Assembly: GCF_012524075.1 (NCBI RefSeq)
Contig: NZ_JAAZUI010000012.1
Span: forward strand, 1-64,000
Direction of reading: 5' to 3'
Length of the DNA stretch: 64,000 nt
Origin: Lutibacter sp. B1
GTDB lineage: Bacteria; Bacteroidota; Bacteroidia; Flavobacteriales; Flavobacteriaceae
Part shown: piece by piece, positions 8,998 through 18,705 of the stretch
Numbering within the stretch: the first letter of the stretch is position 1
Layout of the letters: the number at the start of each line of letters is the position of its first letter
Notes under the pieces: model-generated
What the model was told of the DNA's origin: nothing
Databases searched by the model: none
Seen by the model: only the letters and a program-made list of their open reading frames with translations
Made by a program: the position numbers and the translations under genes

Positions 8998-9911
8998 GTT
9001 TAAAACTCACTATTTTAGGATGCCATTCTGCCACACCACGTGTAAATGCTCACCCAACATCACAATTTTTAGAAATAAAAAATCATCATTTTTTAATTGA
9101 TTGTGGAGAAGGAACTCAAGTTCAATTAAGAAAGTATGGTGTTAAATTCACAAAAATTAAACATATATTTATTTCTCATTTACATGGGGATCATTTTTTT
9201 GGTTTAGTTGGTCTAATTTCAACCTTTAGACTTCTTAACAGAAAAACAGAATTACATATATATGCTCCAAAAGGATTAAAGGAAATAATTACTTTACAAT
9301 TAAAAATTTCAAATTCGTGGACTAACTATCCTTTGATTTTTCATCAATTAGAATCTAACAACAGTGAACTTATTTTTGAAGATGAAAAAGTTGAAGTTTA
9401 TACAATACCATTAAACCATAGAGTTTACACAAATGGATTTCTTTTTAAAGAAAAAGTTGGAGCACGTAAATTAAATACAAATGCAATAAAAAAATTTGAT
9501 GAAATTGATATTTGTGATTATCAAAACATAAAAAATGGAAAAGATTTTGTTTTAAGTAACGGCTTAATTATAAAAAACAAAGAATTAACAATTGATCCAC
9601 CTAAACCACTAACTTACGCCTATTGTAGTGATACCTCATTTAAACCTGATATTACTCCTGTAATTTTTAATGTAAACTGCTTATACCATGAATCAACTTT
9701 TTTAAAAGACAAAGAAAATTTAGCAGAAAGCACAAAACATACAACAGCAGAGCAAGCTGCAAACATAGCTAAACTTGCTCAAGTAAAACAATTAATACTT
9801 GGACATTTTAGTAGCAGATATAAAGATAAAGAGAAATTTAAAGAAGAAGCGCAAGAAATTTTTGAAAATACTATTTTAGCTGAAGAAGGTAAAGTTTATA
9901 AAATAGAATAA
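8994..9911 (+). CDS. rnz: Ribonuclease Z (tRNA 3'-endonuclease)
   Basis: A metallo-beta-lactamase-fold enzyme that trims the 3' trailer of tRNA precursors. The zinc motif FISHLHGDHFFGL is at about residues 58-70, the early FLIDCGEGTQVQLRKYG strand is typical, and the later HES (near 227) and LILGHFSSRY (near 265-275) supply further metal ligands. The length, 305 residues, fits the short-form bacterial RNase Z. It is the last gene of the rightward run that begins with pyrR; no clear terminator follows. Confidence 0.93.
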   Translation: MSLKLTILGCHSATPRVNAHPTSQFLEIKNHHFLIDCGEGTQVQLRKYGVKFTKIKHIFISHLHGDHFFGLVGLISTFRLLNRKTELHIYAPKGLKEIITLQLKISNSWTNYPLIFHQLESNNSELIFEDEKVEVYTIPLNHRVYTNGFLFKEKVGARKLNTNAIKKFDEIDICDYQNIKNGKDFVLSNGLIIKNKELTIDPPKPLTYAYCSDTSFKPDITPVIFNVNCLYHESTFLKDKENLAESTKHTTAEQAANIAKLAQVKQLILGHFSSRYKDKEKFKEEAQEIFENTILAEEGKVYKIE

Positions 9912-9926
9912 CTGAACAATTTCAAA

Positions 9927-10076
9927 CTAACTAATGTAGTTTTTTAAAAATTCTTTTAATGGCATAGGTTCTAACTTTCTTGATCTGTAGTGTTCCACAT
10001 AAATTTCATAATTCTTTCTGGCAAAATTTTGTATTGCTTCAGAAGTGTGAGACTCCATTATAGATATCGTTTTCAT
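9927..10076 (-). CDS. Short hypothetical protein (49 aa)
   Basis: A 49-codon open frame on the minus strand with ATG at 10076 and TAG at 9927-9929. The product is soluble and charged: MKTISIMESHTSEAIQNFAR at the start and a KLEPMPLKEFLKNYIS end. The base composition at third positions and the sensible amphipathic helix pattern look coding, while the rest of this 435-bp gap is far more AT-rich. There are no recognised domains or membrane segments, and it stands alone between rnz and a regulator. It could be a real small protein or the remnant of a larger gene. Confidence 0.45.
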   Translation of the reverse strand: MKTISIMESHTSEAIQNFARKNYEIYVEHYRSRKLEPMPLKEFLKNYIS

Positions 10077-10169
10077 AATAAAAATATTTGGGGTTGAGTT
10101 AATTACAGAATCGATATTAAATTCTTACGACAGTAAATTTATAAAAAAATAAATAAATAAAACAAATAT

Positions 10170-10232
10170 ATTTACCTTTTATTTGATTTTTTATACCATT
10201 TATTTAATTTTTATAACCATTTATTTAATATG
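10170..10232. repeat. Three 21-bp tandem repeats upstream of the LuxR-type gene
   Basis: Units start at 10170, 10191 and 10212 with exactly 21-bp spacing and share the core ACC(A/T)TTTATTT(A/G)AT. A period of two helical turns puts every core on the same DNA face, as in arrays of regulator sites. The array lies 115-177 bp before the start of the PAS/LuxR gene and 94 bp before the 49-codon gene on the other strand. The remainder of the 10077-10346 gap is A/T-rich with nothing else recognisable. Confidence 0.5.
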
Positions 10233-10346
10233 CAATAAACTTATTATATATAAAATTCAACATTTAAATCTGATTTACTTATAAGAAAAAAATTTATATA
10301 TATTTATATAACTTTTTAATAGTATTAGTTTTAATTAAATTATATT

Positions 10347-11117
10347 TTGAAGAACTTCTCAATACATACACTTTATAAAGAAATTTTTGAAACTTATAGT
10401 TCAACTAAAATTGAAAAACATATAAAAAAAATAATTGAACTCGATTTTTATTACCCATATAACACAACTTTCTTTTGCATAACAAATACTGTAGATCAAA
10501 AATTTGAATATATCAGCAAAAATTTTTCTTCTTGTTTGGGCTTAAACAGTAAAAAAATGATGGATGAAGGAATGGATTACTTTTGGTCTCGTTTTCATCC
10601 TGATGATATTGAAGTTTGGATTCAATCTTTAAAACATCTAATGGAATTCACTATGAATGAATTAGGTGATGAAAAACGTAGAAGAATGAGTTATACCTGG
10701 AATTATCGTTTAAAAAATGGCAACAATAAGTATGTGAATATTATCCAAAATACTACCCCTTTACAATTTGATGAATTTAATAAACCTGTAATAGGTTTAG
10801 CACATTATACAGTTTTAGATAGTAGAATTAAAATGGACATCTGTGCTTCTGCAAAGTATTTAAATGACAAAGACGAATACCAAACATTATTTTTTTCCAA
10901 TTTATCTAATAAAAACCTTTTAGATATGATTAGTAACAGAGAAAGAGATATTATGCGTTTATTGCTTTTAAAACAAACTAGTAGTGAAATTGGTGAGAAA
11001 CTTTTTATAAGTAAACATACTGTAGATACTCACAGAAGAAATATCTTAAAAAAATTAAACCTAAATTCTACAGGAGAATTAATAAGTTATTTTAAAAACA
11101 ACCCAAGCTTTATATAG
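10347..11117 (+). CDS. PAS-like / LuxR-type helix-turn-helix transcription factor
   Basis: A 256-residue regulator. Residues ~35-165 form a PAS-like sensor (FFCITNTVDQKFEYISKNF ... FWSRFHPDDIEVW ... WNYRLKNGNNKYVNIIQN), a common flavobacterial arrangement. Residues ~195-250 are a GerE/LuxR DNA-binding domain (SNRERDIMRLLLLKQTSSEI, then SKHTVDTHRRNILKKLN). No membrane segment or receiver domain with phosphorylatable Asp is visible, so the signal is probably sensed in the cytoplasm by the PAS fold. The start is a TTG; no ATG is available before residue ~70 and a stop codon lies 15 bp upstream. Tandem hairpins follow the stop. Confidence 0.8.
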   Translation: MKNFSIHTLYKEIFETYSSTKIEKHIKKIIELDFYYPYNTTFFCITNTVDQKFEYISKNFSSCLGLNSKKMMDEGMDYFWSRFHPDDIEVWIQSLKHLMEFTMNELGDEKRRRMSYTWNYRLKNGNNKYVNIIQNTTPLQFDEFNKPVIGLAHYTVLDSRIKMDICASAKYLNDKDEYQTLFFSNLSNKNLLDMISNRERDIMRLLLLKQTSSEIGEKLFISKHTVDTHRRNILKKLNLNSTGELISYFKNNPSFI

Positions 11118-11130
11118 TTAATAATAAAAA

Positions 11131-11187
11131 ATTACTCAATATGAGTATTGAATAGTAATTATTTGATAACTAAATTAGCTATCAAAT
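11131..11187 (+). terminator. Two tandem hairpins after the LuxR-type gene
   Basis: Hairpin 1 (11131-11159): ATTACT-CAATA, loop TGAG, TATTG-AGTAAT with a three-base bulge. Hairpin 2 (11161-11187): an almost perfect 13-bp inverted repeat, ATTTGATAACTAA facing TTAGCTATCAAAT. Neither has a long T-run, so they may stabilise the 3' end or terminate weakly. Confidence 0.4.
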
Positions 11188-11446
11188 AAATAGGTTATTA
11201 TAAAATTGCTAACTTATAGAGAAAGTAAATTATGTATTAATATGCTCAGATAGTTAAATAAAACGGAACTAGTTTTAATTATTTTGAATGAATTAAACTT
11301 TTGTTGCTGTTAAAACGTTTTTTTTACTATCCCACAAAACTACTACCAAATAATACAAATAATATTCCCACATTATTATTTAAAATCTCTAAATAATAAC
11401 CTATTTTATTTTTACATTCTACTAAAAAACCAATTAATATGTTTTA

Positions 11447-11618
11447 TTAATTAACTAATTTTTAACACAATACATATCATAAAAATAAACCTTTTACCGT
11501 TGAAATTAAAACATTGGTGTATAAAAATATTAAAAGGATATTGTAATTATTTGAATTAGTTAACTAGTACCTTTTAAAAAAAAGCCTCTAAACTTTTCAA
11601 GTTTAGAGGCTTTTATAT
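11447..11618 (+). ncRNA. Candidate structured small RNA, copy A
   Basis: Part of a two-copy family (other copy at 50831-51000). The outer helix is TTAACTAATT (11451-11460) with AATTAGTTAA (11554-11563). The inner helix is ACAATA (11467-11472) with TATTGT (11539-11544). The apical part is variable. A strong GCCTCTAAAC hairpin terminator follows at 11581-11614. Block 11447-11475 matches the other copy in 28 of 29 positions and block 11526-11563 in 37 of 38. The two differing bases (11468 C and 11543 G here) pair with each other and are T and A in copy B. Known flavobacterial RNA families such as 6S-Flavo or Flavo-1 are possible identities. I see nothing in 11188-11446. Confidence 0.6.
11581..11614. 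terminator. Bidirectional intrinsic terminator
   Basis: AAGCCTCTAAAC / GTTTAGAGGCTT stem with a TTTTCAA loop and T-runs on both strands. It serves the RNA candidate on the plus strand and the TPR gene that ends at 11635 on the minus strand. Confidence 0.88.
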
Positions 11619-11634
11619 TTTATTTAATTATTAT

Positions 11635-12915
11635 TTATTCTTTTATAGAATCATATACAGCTTTTATCTCATTGTATTTATCAGTCATATCAAGATTTTG
11701 ATATAATCCCATTAAAGTTTGTATAACACTAATATTTGAACCATTAAATTCATAAGCTTTTTCATAAAATGGCACTGCTTCTTTATAAATTTCTAATTGT
11801 TGCGCTTGCAATCTATCATATTTAGCAAAGTCTGATAAACTATTATTCATTTCTTCAATAATAGGCTCAGCTTTATCAATAATTGCAGCACCAATGTTAT
11901 TATAGGCATCTCCATAGTCCGGCTTTAACTCTATAGCTTTTTCAAAATATTTTATAGCTTCATCGGTATTTTTTTGTTCCATATTCATTACACCAACATT
12001 ATAAAACAAAGTAGGATCTGTTGGATTAATATTGATAGCTTCTTCTAATTTTTCTTTAAACATATCTTTATTATCCATTTTATAATAAAGATTAGCTTCA
12101 TCTATCAATAATGAATAACTCTCAGGAAATTCTTCTCTACCTTTTGCAATAATTTCTAAAGCCTTGTCAGTATCACCTAATTCAGAATAATTTAATGCTA
12201 AATTTTTAAAGATGCTTTCTCTTCTGGAATCTTTTTGTTCAACTTTAGGATTTTCAGCTAAACCTAATTTAACTTGTAAATCCATACTTTTTTTGTCATT
12301 ATACGTTACTTCTTTACCTGTAGCTTTATTTGTTGCAATATAAACAGTAGAAATTCCTGTATAATTTAAATCTAAAAGTTCTTCGTATAGTTTTTTTGAA
12401 GTTTCAAAATCTTTACCAAAATAGTAAACTAAAGCAGCATTATCCAAAAATGAAGTATCCTTTGGGCTTAACGCATAAACTTGTTGAAAACCTTTTGCCG
12501 CTTTTATATAATCAGCAGGTTCTTTTGTTTCAACAGCATATTCGTAATCATCAGAAGCTTTAGTCGCTACATTAGTAATTAAACTGTTAATCAACTCTGC
12601 TATTTCGTTAGAATATTTTTGGCTTTTGGTTTGTTTCTCATAATCGATTAATTCATTAAAAGCAGCACCTACTTTATCATAATCTATTTGACCTGATCCA
12701 TTTTTATACAAAGCTTTACCTTTTAAGTAGTAAAATTTTGCTTTTGTTTTTTGGTCTGCATTTGCAATTAAGCTTTCAGCTGAATTTATAGCCGATAACG
12801 CTGCAGTAAAGTCATTGGCTTTGATAGCTTTTTCTGCTGTTTTTAATTCACTCTTTTGTCCGAATACTGTCATACCGACAAATAAAGCAGACATAACTAA
12901 TATTTGTTTTCTCAT
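11635..12915 (-). CDS. Exported tetratricopeptide repeat protein
   Basis: A 426-residue TPR protein with an N-terminal signal peptide (MRKQILVMSALFVGMTVFGQ). I start it at the ATG at 12915, because longer frames run back into gyrA and would put 30 Lys-rich residues ahead of the signal peptide. TPR units are clearest from ~275 to 400, for example DPTLFYNVGVMNMEQKNTDE and KPDYGDAYNNIGAAIIDKAE. It is probably periplasmic and of unknown partner. It lies 10 bp downstream of gyrA and is likely co-transcribed, an arrangement I recall as common in flavobacteria. Confidence 0.82.
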   Translation of the reverse strand: MRKQILVMSALFVGMTVFGQKSELKTAEKAIKANDFTAALSAINSAESLIANADQKTKAKFYYLKGKALYKNGSGQIDYDKVGAAFNELIDYEKQTKSQKYSNEIAELINSLITNVATKASDDYEYAVETKEPADYIKAAKGFQQVYALSPKDTSFLDNAALVYYFGKDFETSKKLYEELLDLNYTGISTVYIATNKATGKEVTYNDKKSMDLQVKLGLAENPKVEQKDSRRESIFKNLALNYSELGDTDKALEIIAKGREEFPESYSLLIDEANLYYKMDNKDMFKEKLEEAININPTDPTLFYNVGVMNMEQKNTDEAIKYFEKAIELKPDYGDAYNNIGAAIIDKAEPIIEEMNNSLSDFAKYDRLQAQQLEIYKEAVPFYEKAYEFNGSNISVIQTLMGLYQNLDMTDKYNEIKAVYDSIKE

Positions 12916-12925
12916 TTTAATTGAT

Positions 12926-15454
12926 TTATTCTTGGTTTTTATTTTCTTCATTATTATTTTCAATTTCCGTATTATTTTCAATTTCCGTGCCATTTTCATT
13001 TTCATCCATCACTTCATCTTCATGCATTACTTTTGCTACCGCAGCTATAGAGTCGTTTTCTTTAATATTAATCAGTTTTACACCTTGCGTTGCACGTCCC
13101 ATTATTCTAAGGTCTGTAACTGCTAACCTGATTGTAATTCCTGATTTATTAATAATCATCAAATCATCTTCATCAGTCACATTTTTTATAGCCACTAAAT
13201 TACCTGTTTTTCCCGTAATATTAATAGTTTTTACACCTTTTCCTCCACGATTTGTAATTCTATAATCATCTAAACTGGATCTTTTACCATAACCATTTTC
13301 AGAAACAACCAAAATGTTACTTTCATCATCATTTACAGCTATCATTCCAATAACTTCATCTTTTTTATTTGCTAAAGTAATACCTCTTACACCCGAAGCA
13401 TTTCTACCCATAGGTCGTGTTTTACTTTCTTCGAACCTAATTGCTTTACCAGATTTAACTGCCAACATTACTTGACTATCGCCTGTTGTAAGTTTAGCTT
13501 CTAATAATTCGTCATCTTCTTTAATAGTAATTGCATTTATACCATTTGTTCTTGGGCGAGAATATTGTTCTAACGAAGTTTTTTTAACTTGACCTTTTTT
13601 AGTAGCCATAATTACATAATGGCTATTTACATATTCTTCATCTTTCAAATCTTCAGTTACAAGAAATGCCTTAACCTTATCATCTTGTTCTATATTTATT
13701 AGATTTTGAATTGCTCTACCTTTTGAATTTTTGCCTCCTTCAGGTATTTCATAAACACGCATCCAAAATACTTTTCCTTTTTGAGTGAAGAAAAGCATAT
13801 ATTGATGATTGGTTCCGACAAATAAATGTTCTAAGAAATCTTCATTACGAGTTGTTGCTCCTTTTTGCCCTCTTCCTCCTCTATTTTGAACTTTATACTC
13901 ATCAAGATTAGTTCTTTTAACGTAACCGGCATGAGATATAGTTACCACTACGCTAGAGTTTGGAATCATATCTTCTATTGATAAATCTCCTCCGGCATAT
14001 TCAATTATAGATCTACGGTCATCACCATATTTATCTTTTATAGCAATAAGTTCTTCTTTTATAATCTCATATCGTCTATCTTCATTAGATAAGATATCTT
14101 TTAAATCAGCAATTAATTTAATAATATCTTCATACTCTGATCTAAGTTTATCTTGCTCCAGACCTGTTAATTGGCGTAAACGCATTTCAACTATAGCCTT
14201 AGCTTGAATTTCACTTAACTCAAATCTTTCTATCAAACTATCTCTTGCTTCGTCGGCATTAGAAGAAGCTCTAATTATTTTTATAACCTCATCAATATTA
14301 TCACTAGCTATAATTAAACCTTCTAAAATATGAGCTCTTGACTCAGCTTTTTTAAGTTCAAATTCTGTTCTTCTAACTACAACTTCATGTCTATGTTCAA
14401 CAAAATAATGAATTAATTGCTTTAAGTTTAATTGTCTTGGTCTACCATTAACAAGTGCAATATTATTTACACTAAATGAAGTTTGTAAAGCTGTGTACTT
14501 ATATAATTTATTTAAAACTATGTTTGGTATTGCATCTCTTTTTAACACATATACTACACGCATTCCATTTCTATCAGACTCATCACGTATATTAGCAATT
14601 CCTTCTAGTTTTTTTTCATTTACCAATTCAGCAGTTTTTTTAATCATTTCTGCTTTATTTACCTGATAAGGAATTTCTGTAACAATAATACATTCTCTAC
14701 CATTAACTTCTTCAATAGTTGCCTTAGCACGCATTATAATTCTTCCTCTTCCGGTTTCAAAAGCTTCTTTAACACCTTCGTAGCCATAAATTATACCTCC
14801 GGTTGGAAAATCAGGAGCTTTTACATATTGCATTAATTCAGAAATTTCAATATTTCTATTATCAATATATGCTAAAGTTCCGTTTATAACTTCTGTTAAA
14901 TTATGAGGTGCCATGTTAGTTGCCATACCTACAGCAATACCTGAAGCTCCATTTACCAATAAATTTGGAATACGTGTTGGTAAAACAGTAGGTTCATTTA
15001 ACGTGTCATCAAAATTCAATTTATGATCTACAGTATCCTTTTCAATATCAGAAAGCATTTCTTCCGAAATTTTCTGCATACGCACCTCTGTATAACGCAT
15101 TGCTGCCGGGCTATCTCCATCTACAGACCCAAAGTTACCTTGACCGTCAACCATCATATAACGCACACTCCAATCTTGAGCCATACGCACCATAGAATCG
15201 TAAACAGAAGTATCTCCATGTGGATGATATTTTCCTAAAACTTCCCCAACAACCCTGGCTGATTTTTTATAAGATCCTGTAGCTTTAATTCCTAATTCAT
15301 GCATTCCGTATAACACTCTTCTATGTACTGGTTTTAAACCATCTCGCACATCTGGTAATGCTCTTGAAACAATCACTGACATTGAATAATCAATGTATGC
15401 AGATTTCATTTCATCTTCAATATTAATTGGTATCAGTTTTTCTCCGTCTGCCAT
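12926..15454 (-). CDS. gyrA: DNA gyrase subunit A
   Basis: Breakage-reunion subunit of DNA gyrase, which introduces negative supercoils. The catalytic Tyr lies in [12 protein letters not shown], the quinolone-resistance region reads [17 protein letters not shown] (Thr at the position of E. coli Ser83, Asp87 retained), and the GyrA box [10 protein letters not shown] is present, distinguishing it from ParC. Six beta-pinwheel blades follow to about residue 810. The C-terminal tail is acidic and low-complexity with repeated TEIENN units, which may modulate supercoiling activity as acidic tails do in other gyrases. Length is 842 residues. It is divergent from clpC. Confidence 0.97.
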   Translation of the reverse strand: MADGEKLIPINIEDEMKSAYIDYSMSVIVSRALPDVRDGLKPVHRRVLYGMHELGIKATGSYKKSARVVGEVLGKYHPHGDTSVYDSMVRMAQDWSVRYMMVDGQGNFGSVDGDSPAAMRYTEVRMQKISEEMLSDIEKDTVDHKLNFDDTLNEPTVLPTRIPNLLVNGASGIAVGMATNMAPHNLTEVINGTLAYIDNRNIEISELMQYVKAPDFPTGGIIYGYEGVKEAFETGRGRIIMRAKATIEEVNGRECIIVTEIPYQVNKAEMIKKTAELVNEKKLEGIANIRDESDRNGMRVVYVLKRDAIPNIVLNKLYKYTALQTSFSVNNIALVNGRPRQLNLKQLIHYFVEHRHEVVVRRTEFELKKAESRAHILEGLIIASDNIDEVIKIIRASSNADEARDSLIERFELSEIQAKAIVEMRLRQLTGLEQDKLRSEYEDIIKLIADLKDILSNEDRRYEIIKEELIAIKDKYGDDRRSIIEYAGGDLSIEDMIPNSSVVVTISHAGYVKRTNLDEYKVQNRGGRGQKGATTRNEDFLEHLFVGTNHQYMLFFTQKGKVFWMRVYEIPEGGKNSKGRAIQNLINIEQDDKVKAFLVTEDLKDEEYVNSHYVIMATKKGQVKKTSLEQYSRPRTNGINAITIKEDDELLEAKLTTGDSQVMLAVKSGKAIRFEESKTRPMGRNASGVRGITLANKKDEVIGMIAVNDDESNILVVSENGYGKRSSLDDYRITNRGGKGVKTINITGKTGNLVAIKNVTDEDDLMIINKSGITIRLAVTDLRIMGRATQGVKLINIKENDSIAAVAKVMHEDEVMDENENGTEIENNTEIENNNEENKNQE

Positions 15455-15584
15455 ATAATTTTAATTTTATTTTAGTGTCAAATTTTAACAAAGCAATATA
15501 CAATATTTCACTTTTTTACAACCAATTTAAAGGTATGTTTTTATAATTTTTATCAACAATTACGCACTTCAATAACACCCTTAT

Positions 15585-15609
15585 AACACTCTGGTTTTCA
15601 GTGTTTTTT
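15585..15609 (+). promoter_or_regulatory. Terminator-like hairpin in the clpC upstream region
   Basis: AACACT / AGTGTT six-bp stem with a nine-base loop followed by six T, about 105 bp before the clpC ATG. In a divergent gap it cannot end a coding transcript, so it could be an attenuator or chance. Confidence 0.25.
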
Positions 15610-15712
15610 ACATTCAAAAATTACCTGTTTTAATAAAATTCAGAAAAGTGATTTCGTTTTTATATAAAAAAAAGAAAAAAATCAGTTAATTTTACAATAT
15701 AAACATATAAGA

Positions 15713-18247
15713 ATGGACGAAAATTTTTCACCAAAAGTTAAAGATGTAATTGCTTACAGCAAGGAGGAAGCCCTACGCTTAGGGCATGATTTTATTGGTA
15801 CAGAACACCTAATGTTAGGTATGTTAAGAAAGGGAGATGGAAAAGCTATTGAAATATTAAATTCTTTAGATATTAACTTAGATCACTTACGTAAAAAAAT
15901 TGAAGGTTTAAGTCCTATCAACCCTACTATTGAAACCACTACTGAGAAGAAAAGCTTACACTTAACAAGACAAGCCGAAAAAGCGCTAAAAACCACTTTT
16001 TTAGAAGCTAAATTATACCAAAGTGAATCCGTAAATACTGCTCATTTATTGTTATGTATTTTACGAAATGAAAATGATCCTACTACAAAATTATTACACA
16101 ATTTTGATGTTACTTATGAAGATGTTAAAACTATATTTAAACAACTTTATTTTGACGAAGAAATAAATTTACCAAGAGCTGAAGATACTTCTGATGACGA
16201 TTTTGATTCTCCAAAATCGAATCCGTTTGAACAACCTAAAGGTGGTAAAGTTGCACCTAAAAAATCCAGAACTCCTGTTTTGGACAATTTTGGACGTGAT
16301 TTAACCCGTTTGGCAGAAGAAGGAAAATTAGACCCTGTTGTTGGTAGAAAAAAGGAGATAGAACGCGTATCACAAATTTTAAGTCGCAGAAAAAAAAACA
16401 ACCCAATGTTAATTGGAGAACCGGGTGTTGGTAAATCTGCTATAGCTGAAGGTTTGGCATTACGTATTATTCAACGTAAAGTTTCTCGAATTTTATTTAA
16501 TAAACGTATCGTTTCATTAGATTTGGCAAGTTTGGTTGCTGGTACAAAATATCGCGGACAGTTTGAAGAACGTATGAAAGCCCTTATGAATGAGTTAGAA
16601 AAAAATGATGAAATAATTTTATTTATTGATGAAATCCACACTATTGTTGGTGCCGGTGGAGCTACAGGTTCTTTAGATGCTTCAAACATGTTAAAACCAG
16701 CTTTGGCTCGTGGAGAAATTCAATGTATTGGTGCCACTACTTTAGATGAGTTCCGTACAAATATTGAAAAGGATGGAGCCCTTGAACGCAGATTTCAAAA
16801 AGTGATTGTTGAACCAACTTCTGTTGAAGAAACAATTCAAATTCTGCACAATATAAAAGATAAATATGAAGATCATCATAATGTTGATTTTACTGACCAA
16901 GCAATTGAAGCTTGTGTAAAATTAACTAATAGATATATGACGGATCGATTTTTACCGGACAAAGCTATTGATGCTATGGATGAATCTGGTTCTCGTATAC
17001 ATATCACAAATATAATTGTTCCAAAAGAAGTACTTCAACTTGAAGCTGAATTAGAAAAAATAAGAGAAGATAAAACTGCTGCTGTAAACGGCCAGAAATA
17101 TGAAGAAGCAGCTCGTTTACGAGACGATGAAAAACGTGTTGAAACTTTGTTGCAAACTGAACAACAAAAATGGGAAGAAGCTTCAAAATTACACAGAGAA
17201 ATTGTTACCGAAGATAATGTTGCCGAAGTTGTTTCTATGATGACCGGTATACCTGTAAATAGAGTTGCTGAAGCCGAAAGCCATAGATTACACGATTTAC
17301 CAAATCTTATAAAAGGTAAAGTTATAGGCCAAGATGAAGCTGTATCTAAAGTTGTAAAAGCCATCCAACGTAACAGAGTTGGACTTAAAGACCCTAACAA
17401 ACCTATTGGTTCTTTTATCTTTTTAGGTCAAACCGGTGTTGGTAAAACTCAACTTGCAAAAATACTGGCAACTGAATTGTTTGACAGTGAAGATGCTTTA
17501 GTTAGAATTGATATGAGCGAATACATGGAAAAATTCGCTATTTCTAGACTTATTGGAGCTCCTCCAGGTTATGTTGGTTACGAAGAAGGCGGACAACTTA
17601 CTGAAAAAATAAGAAGAAAACCTTATGCTGTTGTTCTTTTAGATGAAATTGAAAAAGCACATCCCGATGTTTTTAATATGTTATTACAAATTTTGGATGA
17701 CGGACATATAACTGACAGCCTTGGAAGAAAAATTGATTTTAGAAATACAATTATTATTATGACATCTAACATTGGTTCTCGTCAATTAAAAGATTTTGGA
17801 ACAGGTGTTGGATTTGGCACTGCAGCAAAAACTGCTCAAGCTGATGATAATGCCAAAAAAGTTATTGAAAATGCTCTTAAAAAATCTTTTGCACCTGAAT
17901 TTTTAAATAGAATTGATGATGTAATTGTATTTAATGCTTTAGAACGAGAAGATATTCATTCAATAATTGACATAGAGTTAAACAAACTTATCAAACGTAT
18001 AGAAGATTTAGGTTACAATTTAACTTTAACTGATAACGCTAAAGACTATATTGCCGATAAAGGTTTTGATAAACAATATGGGGCACGACCTTTAAAACGT
18101 GCTATTCAGAAATATATTGAAGATGCCTTGGCTGAAGAAATTGTTAACTCTAAACTTAGTGAGGGAGATTCTATTTTTATGGATTTAGATGAAGATAGTA
18201 ACGAGCTTACAATTAAAATAAGTAAAGGAAAAGATAAGGTTGAGTAA
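15713..18247 (+). CDS. clpC: ATP-dependent Clp protease ATP-binding subunit ClpC
   Basis: Hsp100 unfoldase that feeds substrates to ClpP. Two Clp-N repeats cover residues ~1-145. The first AAA+ domain has Walker A GEPGVGKSA (~229) and Walker B LFIDEIHT. A UVR-type segment (GQKYEEAARLRDDEKR, ~460) sits in the short middle domain, which marks ClpC against ClpB. The second AAA+ domain has GQTGVGKTQLAK (~570) and VVLLDEIEKAHPDV. Length is 844 residues. It stands alone, divergent from gyrA; its stop codon lies inside the loop of its own terminator. Confidence 0.95.
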   Translation: MDENFSPKVKDVIAYSKEEALRLGHDFIGTEHLMLGMLRKGDGKAIEILNSLDINLDHLRKKIEGLSPINPTIETTTEKKSLHLTRQAEKALKTTFLEAKLYQSESVNTAHLLLCILRNENDPTTKLLHNFDVTYEDVKTIFKQLYFDEEINLPRAEDTSDDDFDSPKSNPFEQPKGGKVAPKKSRTPVLDNFGRDLTRLAEEGKLDPVVGRKKEIERVSQILSRRKKNNPMLIGEPGVGKSAIAEGLALRIIQRKVSRILFNKRIVSLDLASLVAGTKYRGQFEERMKALMNELEKNDEIILFIDEIHTIVGAGGATGSLDASNMLKPALARGEIQCIGATTLDEFRTNIEKDGALERRFQKVIVEPTSVEETIQILHNIKDKYEDHHNVDFTDQAIEACVKLTNRYMTDRFLPDKAIDAMDESGSRIHITNIIVPKEVLQLEAELEKIREDKTAAVNGQKYEEAARLRDDEKRVETLLQTEQQKWEEASKLHREIVTEDNVAEVVSMMTGIPVNRVAEAESHRLHDLPNLIKGKVIGQDEAVSKVVKAIQRNRVGLKDPNKPIGSFIFLGQTGVGKTQLAKILATELFDSEDALVRIDMSEYMEKFAISRLIGAPPGYVGYEEGGQLTEKIRRKPYAVVLLDEIEKAHPDVFNMLLQILDDGHITDSLGRKIDFRNTIIIMTSNIGSRQLKDFGTGVGFGTAAKTAQADDNAKKVIENALKKSFAPEFLNRIDDVIVFNALEREDIHSIIDIELNKLIKRIEDLGYNLTLTDNAKDYIADKGFDKQYGARPLKRAIQKYIEDALAEEIVNSKLSEGDSIFMDLDEDSNELTIKISKGKDKVE

Positions 18248-18264
18248 TTCTCAACCTTTTTTTT
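18236..18264 (+). terminator. Intrinsic terminator of clpC
   Basis: AAGGTTGAG / CTCAACCTT stem with a T8 run. The clpC stop codon TAA (18245-18247) is in the loop, so coding sequence forms the left arm. Confidence 0.88.
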
Positions 18265-18312
18265 GAAAAAAATTAGCTATTTTTAAAGAAGATATTTAAC
18301 AATTCTATAATT

Positions 18313-18705
18313 ATGAGATCTTCAACAAAAATTTGGTTAGGTATATTTACTTTTTTACCTTTTATTTTATTTATAGTTTTCTTTATTTTCTTTTTTATTT
18401 TCTTTTTAGAGAATATAATCGAACTGGAAAATCATCAAAATGAATTTCCTATAGAGTTCATACAATCACTATTTGGAATTATTACGTTAATAATTATTGC
18501 CGGTTTAACAAGTTTAGGGATTAAAATCTACTATATTGTTCACACTATCAACAATCCTGAAAACGAAACCAATAAAAAAATAATGTGGACTTTAATTTTA
18601 GTTTTTGCAGGAATTATAGGTTCTGTTGTGTATTATTTCATAGAAATTTTACCTCTAAAACCAAAATTAACTGAGAGTAATCCTTTAACAAAACCCATTC
18701 CGTAA
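18313..18705 (+). CDS. Small integral membrane protein
   Basis: A 130-residue protein with three hydrophobic segments at roughly 8-33, 50-73 and 90-113; the last, following INNPENETNKKIMWTLILVF, resembles the short phospholipase-D-nuclease N-terminal (PLDc_N) type of membrane module. Function unknown. The gene begins 65 bp after clpC, past its terminator, and its last 73 bp overlap the 3' end of the convergent glycosyltransferase gene. Confidence 0.65.
   Translation: MRSSTKIWLGIFTFLPFILFIVFFIFFFIFFLENIIELENHQNEFPIEFIQSLFGIITLIIIAGLTSLGIKIYYIVHTINNPENETNKKIMWTLILVFAGIIGSVVYYFIEILPLKPKLTESNPLTKPIP

Noticed and set aside
10233-10346. Additional small ORFs or RNA in the AT-rich stretch before the LuxR-type gene
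   Set aside because: Only short random frames and no convincing stem-loops.
12916-13005. N-terminal 30-residue extension of the TPR protein
   Set aside because: It overlaps gyrA and puts a Lys-rich stretch before a good signal peptide; the ATG at 12915 is the better start.
12815-13265. Two plus-strand open frames across the gyrA 3' end
   Set aside because: They lie antisense to gyrA and the TPR gene's signal-peptide region, are rich in Phe/Ile/Ser from AT bias, and have no motif.
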